Source: Exiguobacterium sibiricum 7-3 (GTDB lineage: Bacteria; Bacillota; Bacilli; Exiguobacteriales; Exiguobacteriaceae). From it: DNA of 64,000 nucleotides. Under the pieces are notes generated by a model. The model was not told the origin of the DNA and searched no databases. It saw nothing but the letters and a program-made list of their open reading frames with translations. The stretch covers positions 633,971 to 697,970 of the forward strand of contig NZ_KK211190.1 in NCBI RefSeq assembly GCF_000620865.1, given 5' to 3'. Below are positions 59,205-64,000 of the stretch, one piece after another. The translations under genes and the position numbers were made by a program. Numbering within the stretch: the first letter of the stretch is position 1; each line of letters opens with the position of its first letter.

Positions 59205-59390
59205 ATTAATACTAAACAATAAAGTTAAAAATATTTTATGATAAATACGCTTAGATATAGAAAGGTGATAATTAGACGGCAAAAATAAAAAAACAAGCTA
59301 TTTTATCTTGATTGATGAATAAATACTTATAAGGTTAATATGAGACAAATGTTATAACGAGATTAATTATACAGAAAGGCGCTGAAATTG

Positions 59391-59900
59391 ATGATACGAC
59401 GAGCCACCTTAATGGACGGAAAAGCCTTATCGGACTTGATGCGACGAATTGATCGGGAAACGAAATATATGTTGTATGAACCGGAAGAACGCAGCATGTC
59501 AACGGAGCAGGCGGAAGCGTTCATCGAACGATTTGGTCAGGCAGCGAACTCGGACATCTTCGTCGTCGATGTCGATGAACAGCTCGTCGGTTATGTGTTG
59601 GTCGTCGGTGGCAAACCAAGTCGAATCCGTCACCGGGCGAACCTCGTGATCGGTTTGCTCGATGCCTATACCGGTCGTGGTCTCGGTGCCGGGTTACTCG
59701 AAGCGGTCGATACGTTTGCCGTCGAAGCGGGACTTGTCCGGCTCGAACTGACGGTTCGCAAAGATAACCTGCGGGCAATCGAGTTGTATCATAAGTTCGG
59801 CTTCAATATTGAAGGCACGCGGATTGCTTCTTTGATGATTGACGGCGAGTACGTCGACGAACTGGCGATGTCGAAGATTTTTACAACGGAAGAAATCTAA
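59391..59900 (+). CDS. GNAT N-acetyltransferase
   Basis: A 169-residue acetyltransferase of RimI/PaiA-like type. The acetyl-CoA motif is LLDAYTGRGLGAGLLEAVD (about 85-103) and the end motif RKDNLRAIELYHKFGFNIEGT (about 122-142) is the classical ARNxxAxxxYxxxGF segment. Composition returns to host level, so this gene marks the right side of the AT-rich island. Two starts are possible; the ATG at 59391 has AAAGGCG upstream. The target is unknown. Confidence 0.88.
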   Translation: MIRRATLMDGKALSDLMRRIDRETKYMLYEPEERSMSTEQAEAFIERFGQAANSDIFVVDVDEQLVGYVLVVGGKPSRIRHRANLVIGLLDAYTGRGLGAGLLEAVDTFAVEAGLVRLELTVRKDNLRAIELYHKFGFNIEGTRIASLMIDGEYVDELAMSKIFTTEEI

Positions 59901-59957
59901 AAAAGATGCTCGGTTGCCTCCTCTCAGATTGAGACGGGACAGACGAGCATCTTTTTT
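59899..59957. terminator. Bidirectional terminator between the acetyltransferase and hxlR
   Basis: AAAAAAGATGCTCG / CGAGCATCTTTTTT stem; the A and T runs on both sides serve the two convergent genes. Confidence 0.85.
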
Positions 59958-60321
59958 ATTGGGATAATTTTTGTTGTTCGAACTCGACTTCGAGGACATT
60001 TTTGGCGTAATCCTTGCCCCAGTCGTACATCGCGTCCAAAATCGGCATCAGGCTGTGGCCGTGTGGCGTCAACGAATATTCGACCTTCGGCGGAACGACC
60101 GGATAGACTTCCCGGTGGATGATATGGTGATCTTCCAGCTCCCGTAACTGATTGACGAGCATCCGTTGCGTAATGCCGGGCATCAGACTTTTCAGCTCTC
60201 CGAAACGTTTAGTCCCTTCTTTACCAAGGTGCCAAAGAATCAGCATCTTCCATTTGCCCCCGATGATCGATAGGGTCAATTCCTTTTCACAATTAAACTG
60301 CCGGTCTTCAAAATGTGGCAT
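59956..60321 (-). CDS. hxlR: HxlR-family transcriptional activator
   Basis: A 121-residue winged helix-turn-helix protein with the HxlR pattern: an N-terminal Cys ([20 protein letters not shown], about 10-29), the recognition helix region [20 protein letters not shown] and the wing [20 protein letters not shown]. In B. subtilis HxlR activates hxlAB in response to formaldehyde. AAGGAGG lies seven bases before the ATG at 60321. It is divergent from hxlA, and direct repeats lie between them. Confidence 0.93.
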   Translation of the reverse strand: MPHFEDRQFNCEKELTLSIIGGKWKMLILWHLGKEGTKRFGELKSLMPGITQRMLVNQLRELEDHHIIHREVYPVVPPKVEYSLTPHGHSLMPILDAMYDWGKDYAKNVLEVEFEQQKLSQ

Positions 60322-60373
60322 CAATCCACCTCCTTTTTTAGTATAGTCCTCTTGTCATCGACAGTATACTTTT

Positions 60374-60417
60374 CCGCACTATGTATGAAAAACCGCACTA
60401 TGTAAATTAAAAGTGCG
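60374..60417. promoter_or_regulatory. Probable HxlR-binding repeats
   Basis: CCGCACTATGTA occurs twice as a direct repeat (60374-60385 and 60393-60404, period 19), and an inverted AGTGCG follows at 60412-60417. Two direct repeats in the hxlR–hxlA gap are what HxlR binds in B. subtilis. Confidence 0.65.
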
Positions 60418-60525
60418 TACTTCCCAAGTTCGTCTATCAGGATTATATTTAGTCATGTTCCTTCACGAACGTCAGAAGGAAGTGCCAGGATCCATAAATA
60501 GAGAGAAGAATGGGAGAGATAGATC

Positions 60526-61161
60526 ATGAAATTACAATTAGCAATCGATTTAGTAGATACAGCAGGTGCCATCGCTTTAGTCAAAGAAATTGGTGAAGAA
60601 AACTTAGATATCGTTGAGATCGGGACACCGGTCGTCATCAACGAAGGGCTTCGCGCCGTTAAAGAAATGAAAGCGGCATTCCCGAACTTAACGGTTCTCG
60701 CCGACTTAAAAATCATGGATGCTGCCGGCTATGAAGTCAGCCAAGCTGTCGCACACGGTGCTGACATCGTGACGATTCTTGGAGCAGCCGAAGATATGTC
60801 GATCCAAGGTGCCGTTGAAGAAGCGAAAAAATCAGGCAAGAAGATTTTGGTTGATATGATCGCTGTCAAAGATATCGCGACACGTGCGAAAGAGCTTGAT
60901 GAACTTGGTGTTGACTACATCTGTGTCCACACAGGTTATGATCTTCAAGCCGTCGGTCAAAACTCGTTCGAGGATCTCGCAACAATCAAATCGGTTGTTA
61001 AAAACGCCAAAACAGCAGTTGCTGGTGGCATCAAGATGGAGACATTACCAGAAGTTATCGCAGCACGTCCAGACCTCATCATCGTCGGTGGCGGGATTAC
61101 CGGACAAGACGACAAACAAGGAACAGCGTCAACGATGCGTCGGATGCTGCAAGAGGCGTAA
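60526..61161 (+). CDS. hxlA: 3-Hexulose-6-phosphate synthase
   Basis: Condenses formaldehyde with ribulose-5-phosphate, the first step of the ribulose monophosphate detoxification route. The 211-residue TIM-barrel protein begins MKLQLAIDLVDTAGAI, with DLKIMDAAGYE (catalytic Asp/Lys of the orotidine-decarboxylase superfamily, about 61-71), ICVHTGYDLQAVG and the phosphate loop VAGGIKMETLP...IIVGGGITGQDD. hxlB starts directly after its stop. Confidence 0.97.
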   Translation: MKLQLAIDLVDTAGAIALVKEIGEENLDIVEIGTPVVINEGLRAVKEMKAAFPNLTVLADLKIMDAAGYEVSQAVAHGADIVTILGAAEDMSIQGAVEEAKKSGKKILVDMIAVKDIATRAKELDELGVDYICVHTGYDLQAVGQNSFEDLATIKSVVKNAKTAVAGGIKMETLPEVIAARPDLIIVGGGITGQDDKQGTASTMRRMLQEA

Positions 61162-61710
61162 ATGACACATATTCAAACGATTTTACAAGAGCTGACGTCG
61201 ACGGTCGAAGCGATTGATCAAGCCGAGACGACGCAACTCGCCGAAGCCGTTCTGAAGGCAGACCGGATCTTTCTCGCTGGAGCCGGTCGCTCCGGCTTGA
61301 TGGGCAAAGCGTTTGTCATGCGCTTGATGCATATGGGACTTGATGCATATGTCGTCGGTGAGACGGTCACCGCGAATTTGCGTGAAGGAGACTTGTTGAT
61401 CATCGGATCAGGATCCGGTGAGACGAAAACACTCGTTCCAATCGTCGAGAAAGCGAAACAGATCGGTGGAACCGTCGCGGTCGTCACGATTGAGCCGACG
61501 TCGACACTGGCGAAGTTAGCAGACTTGACTGTGAAACTGCCGGGAGTGCCGAAAGAACGGACAGCCACAGCGGACGAAACAGTTCAACCGATGGGATCGT
61601 TGTTTGAACAAACGATGTTGCTGTTCTATGATGCCTTGATTCTCCACATCATGGCGGCGAAACAACTTGATTCAAAAACGATGTACGGCAAACATGCCAA
61701 CTTAGAATAG
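61162..61710 (+). CDS. hxlB: 6-Phospho-3-hexuloisomerase
   Basis: Isomerises hexulose-6-phosphate to fructose-6-phosphate. The 182-residue SIS-domain protein has FLAGAGRSGLMGKAFVMRLMHMG (about 33-55), IGSGSGETKTLV (about 74-85) and the family ending GSLFEQTMLLFYDALIL. Its ATG abuts the hxlA stop, so both enzymes are coupled. Confidence 0.97.
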   Translation: MTHIQTILQELTSTVEAIDQAETTQLAEAVLKADRIFLAGAGRSGLMGKAFVMRLMHMGLDAYVVGETVTANLREGDLLIIGSGSGETKTLVPIVEKAKQIGGTVAVVTIEPTSTLAKLADLTVKLPGVPKERTATADETVQPMGSLFEQTMLLFYDALILHIMAAKQLDSKTMYGKHANLE

Positions 61711-61720
61711 AAGATATCAT

Positions 61721-61763
61721 AAGACCGGTAGACGTGTGCGACACGTTTGCGGGTCTTTTTTTG
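61721..61763 (+). terminator. Terminator of hxlAB
   Basis: AAGACCG / CGGGTCTT with inner ACGTGT / ACACGT pairs, then seven Ts. Confidence 0.85.
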
Positions 61764-61772
61764 TTTGGCATG

Positions 61773-61834
61773 AAAAAATCGCCCGTTTCACGCAACTCCT
61801 GACAGAGTTGATGAAAACGAGCGATTCTTTTTTT
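61773..61834. terminator. Second hairpin, serving the convergent hisJ gene
   Basis: AAAAAATCGC...CGTTT and CAACTC...GAGTTG arms with CGAGCGATT and a T run; the minus-strand T run suits hisJ. Confidence 0.7.
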
Positions 61835-61848
61835 ACATATCTAATTTC

Positions 61849-62643
61849 TCACCATTTCATGTCAAAATCAGCACCGACGTCTTTCGCGAGGTGCGCATCC
61901 GATCCGTAAACAAGTGGAATGCCTAAAGACTGCGTGAGTTGCAGGAGTTCCGGGTAAGGATAGGAAAGACCGCATAACGGTTTCCGCAGGCCTGCCGTAT
62001 TGAGATCAAGCGTAAAGTCGGCCTGACGGATTTTACGGACCGTCTCGTCAAGGTTCGCCGGCGTCTGCTCGAGCGGATAGGCTTGGATGAATTTTGTCGG
62101 CAACGTCAGGTGACCGAGACGTTTTGGTTGGTGTGTCCCGAGGTTCGTCATGACGAGCGCTTGGATGCCTTCGTAATACCGTTCGTGAGCGGCCGTGACA
62201 CTGCCTGTCGCCGTGACGATCTCACCAAAACTTTCCTTGCTGAAGTCGACCATGTAATAACGGTCCTCGATCCAGAGGTAGTGCAGCGACAGGATGCCGT
62301 CCGTCAGCTCGGGACCATAACGGGCGATGATGTCACGCGTACCGTCGACGTCATGCTCCCAGTAATCAAACTCCATCCCGATCCGGATGTCGATATCGTT
62401 TTTGTATGTGTCGCGTAACATCTTTAGTTCTTCAATGTAGCGTTCGGCTGTCGCAAACGACATTCCGGAATCGTTGTCGGGTGCCGGATCGACGAGTCCT
62501 TCCGGAAGCGGGGCGTGCTCGGTGAAGCTGATCCGTTCGAGACCTTGTAACAGGGCGCGTTCGATATACGCTTCAAGTGGATCCTTTGTTCCGTGCGGAC
62601 AATACGGGCTGTGGACGTGACCGTCCCATTTGATCAATTGCAT
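61849..62643 (-). CDS. PHP-type histidinol-phosphatase, HisJ family
   Basis: A 264-residue PHP-domain phosphatase that probably removes phosphate from histidinol phosphate, the eighth step of histidine synthesis. Metal-binding motifs are DGHVHSPYCPHG (about 7-18), FTEHAPLP (about 43-50), GMEFDYWE (about 93-100) and LVYGSDAHLAKDVG near the end. TTGGAGG supports the ATG at 62643. It is divergent from hisZ, so histidine genes surround this control region. A role in another phosphate ester cannot be excluded, but the context is strong. Confidence 0.88.
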   Translation of the reverse strand: MQLIKWDGHVHSPYCPHGTKDPLEAYIERALLQGLERISFTEHAPLPEGLVDPAPDNDSGMSFATAERYIEELKMLRDTYKNDIDIRIGMEFDYWEHDVDGTRDIIARYGPELTDGILSLHYLWIEDRYYMVDFSKESFGEIVTATGSVTAAHERYYEGIQALVMTNLGTHQPKRLGHLTLPTKFIQAYPLEQTPANLDETVRKIRQADFTLDLNTAGLRKPLCGLSYPYPELLQLTQSLGIPLVYGSDAHLAKDVGADFDMKW

Positions 62644-62691
62644 GACAAAACCTCCAATATGTTTTTTTCGGTACGAAAACAGGCAAAAGGA

Positions 62692-62721
62692 TTGACAATC
62701 GAACCACAAAAAAGGTATCTT
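62692..62721 (+). promoter_or_regulatory. SigA promoter of the his operon
   Basis: Consensus TTGACA (62692-62697) and TATCTT (62716-62721), 18-base spacer, about 54 bases before hisZ. Confidence 0.65.
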
Positions 62722-62774
62722 ATCGTTAAATAATTTAGCGTGGTACAGTGATAACAAGATAAAGGAGTGGCGAC

Positions 62775-63596
62775 ATGCAATCATTTTCTACGATTCGACT
62801 CAAAGACGGGGCGACGGACTACGTCGGGCAATCAGCTGAACGCCTGCAACGTGTCATCCGCCAACTCGAGGATGGGCTCGAACAATCTAACTATACCCGA
62901 TTAATCACCCCTTTAATTGAAGAAGTCGGTGGCCGGGAACAAATTCGGATGGATTTTACGACAAGTGTCGCGCGGGCGCTCAGTGAGCGGGGCCGCGAAC
63001 AATATAAGCGCGTCTTTTACAGTGGTTCGGTCTTCCAGCCGGAAGAAAAGTTCCAAGTCGGGTTTGAAGAGCGGGGCGTCATTGCCGAGGTTGAAGCGAT
63101 CCAACTCGGTGTCCGGTTGATCGAAGAATTGACCGGTAAAGAAGTGACGTTGTCGATCGGCGACGCCGGATTGATTGAACACTTGATTGAAACCCGGGTC
63201 GGTGATCACCACCTGCGGGATCAAGTGACACAGATGTTGCGGTTACGGAACGTCATCGAACTGAAACGGATTGCCCGTGAACTCGATGATGCCTTGCTCG
63301 CCAAACTCCCGCTTTTGTTTGGTCGGGAAGGCGCGGAACAGATCTTGCCGTATGTCGACGAAACCCGCTTAAATGCTGTCATCGATTTAGCAGACGCCGT
63401 CAATGCCGATCTCGACTTCGGACAGATGGGGCTGCAGACATACTATGATGGTGTGACGATTCACGGTTTCATCGAAGGTGTGACCGAACCGGTATTGGTC
63501 GGAGGACGATACGACCGGCTGTACGAACAATTTGGTCAGGAACAACAAGCGTTCGGAATCGGGTTTTCCGTCGAACGACTCGCGGAGGTGCTCTAA
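62775..63596 (+). CDS. hisZ: ATP phosphoribosyltransferase regulatory subunit HisZ, short form
   Basis: A catalytically dead histidyl-tRNA-synthetase paralogue that forms an octamer with short HisG and gives histidine feedback. The 273-residue product has motif 2-like FYSGSVFQPEEK and VGFEERGVIAEVEAIQLG, and the C-terminal LQTYYDGVTIHGFIEGV and VGGRYDRLYEQFG segments. It is about 120 residues shorter than B. subtilis HisZ, lacking part of the C-terminal region. AAAGGAGTG precedes the ATG. hisG follows with no gap. Confidence 0.92.
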   Translation: MQSFSTIRLKDGATDYVGQSAERLQRVIRQLEDGLEQSNYTRLITPLIEEVGGREQIRMDFTTSVARALSERGREQYKRVFYSGSVFQPEEKFQVGFEERGVIAEVEAIQLGVRLIEELTGKEVTLSIGDAGLIEHLIETRVGDHHLRDQVTQMLRLRNVIELKRIARELDDALLAKLPLLFGREGAEQILPYVDETRLNAVIDLADAVNADLDFGQMGLQTYYDGVTIHGFIEGVTEPVLVGGRYDRLYEQFGQEQQAFGIGFSVERLAEVL

Positions 63597-64000
63597 ATGC
63601 GGATTGGGATTACGAAAGGCCGGCTGTCGAAAACGACGGAACGGTATTTAAAAGAAGCAGGGGTCGAAACGTGGGGGGCGATCGAACGTGAATTGATCGT
63701 CAAGCGCGGCGAACACGAATTCGTCTTCATGAAAGGATCGGATTTGATTCCGTACGTCGCCCAAGGCGTCCTCGACGTCGCCATCACCGGCAGCGACATC
63801 CTGCTCGAATCGGATCAGGAATTGTCGGAACTGGCAGAATTACCATTCGGGATTTGCCGGATGTCGGTCTGTGCGAAAGAACCGTTGCAGTTCGAAGGCG
63901 GACGTCGGGTCCGGATTGCGACCAAATATCCGGTCATCGCGAAACGTTACTTCAGTGAACTTGGTGTCGATGTCGATATCGTGCCGTTGAACGGTTCGGT
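63597..64000 (+). CDS. hisG: ATP phosphoribosyltransferase HisG, short form, cut by the right edge
   Basis: First enzyme of histidine synthesis, joining ATP and PRPP. The first 134 residues are visible: MRIGITKGRLSKTTERYLKEAG, the conserved GSDLIPYVAQGVLDVAITGSDILLE (about 43-67) and RRVRIATKYPVIAKRYF. The short type needs HisZ, which is encoded directly upstream; GGAGGTG lies at the end of hisZ. The gene continues beyond the window. Confidence 0.95.
   Translation, partial: MRIGITKGRLSKTTERYLKEAGVETWGAIERELIVKRGEHEFVFMKGSDLIPYVAQGVLDVAITGSDILLESDQELSELAELPFGICRMSVCAKEPLQFEGGRRVRIATKYPVIAKRYFSELGVDVDIVPLNGS

Noticed and set aside
59205-59390. Search for a duplicated tmRNA end or integrase at the right border of the island
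   Set aside because: No match to the tmRNA 3' end and no recombinase frame; only AT-rich sequence was seen, so no att site is claimed.

Overview
The window is a low-to-moderate GC Firmicute chromosome. Gene order and protein sequences fit Exiguobacterium or a close Bacillales relative; this is an inference from synteny and protein character, not a database match. It carries the classical Bacillus block cspC–hpf–secA–prfB–yvjA–cccB–ftsEX–ctpB–minJ–uvrBA–yvlB–hprK–lgt–ppaX–yvoF, then trxB–rapZ–yvcK–whiA, clpP, rpoN–cggR–gapA–pgk–tpiA–gpmI–eno, secG–estA–rnr–smpB–ssrA, and hisJ/hisZ–hisG. Some usual members are missing or moved: no crh after whiA, no yvcI before rapZ, and the his operon is not next to yvoF.

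Layout. 1-6.3 kb: a truncated unknown gene at the left edge, comK, a cold-shock protein, hibernation factor, SecA and RF2. 6.3-14.2 kb: acetyltransferase, YvjA-like membrane protein, cytochrome c551, FtsEX with an adjacent coiled-coil M23 hydrolase, CtpB and MinJ. 14.2-24.3 kb: LexA-boxed uvrBA, a YvlB-like protein, HPr kinase, Lgt, PpaX, YvoF and a KapB-like protein. 24.3-30.9 kb: TPR protein, TrxB, RapZ, YvcK, WhiA, a small ribbon-helix-helix-like protein and CtsR-controlled clpP. 30.96-32.29 kb: a TnpB-only IS200/IS605 element beside tRNA-Arg(CCG). 32.6-41.3 kb: sigma-54, a glutaredoxin-like protein and the CggR-controlled lower-glycolysis operon. 41.3-44.0 kb: an acyl-ACP desaturase with a candidate FapR site, small proteins and a palindrome-rich intergenic stretch. 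44.1-49.9 kb: a complete ribose operon rbsRKDACB with an operator and a cre site. 49.9-54.3 kb: secG–estA–rnr–smpB–ssrA.

Directly after the tmRNA gene the composition drops to very AT-rich DNA (about 54.31-59.39 kb). This is a defence island: a TIR-domain protein, a SIR2–SLOG ThsA and a second, DUF1863-type TIR protein (ThsB) form a Thoeris-like operon with two candidate sensors flanking one effector. Past a long perfect inverted repeat lies a 599-residue protein with a ComEC-like metallo-beta-lactamase domain and an unrecognised N-terminal half. No integrase or duplicated tmRNA end was seen.

The last 4.6 kb returns to host composition: acetyltransferase, HxlR with hxlAB (formaldehyde fixation by the ribulose monophosphate route), a PHP histidinol-phosphatase and the start of a his operon (hisZ–hisG, the latter cut by the window edge). 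Several regulatory sites can be read directly: CtsR at clpP, LexA at uvrBA, CggR at cggR–gapA, a palindromic operator plus cre at rbs, HxlR-type direct repeats and a FapR-like box.
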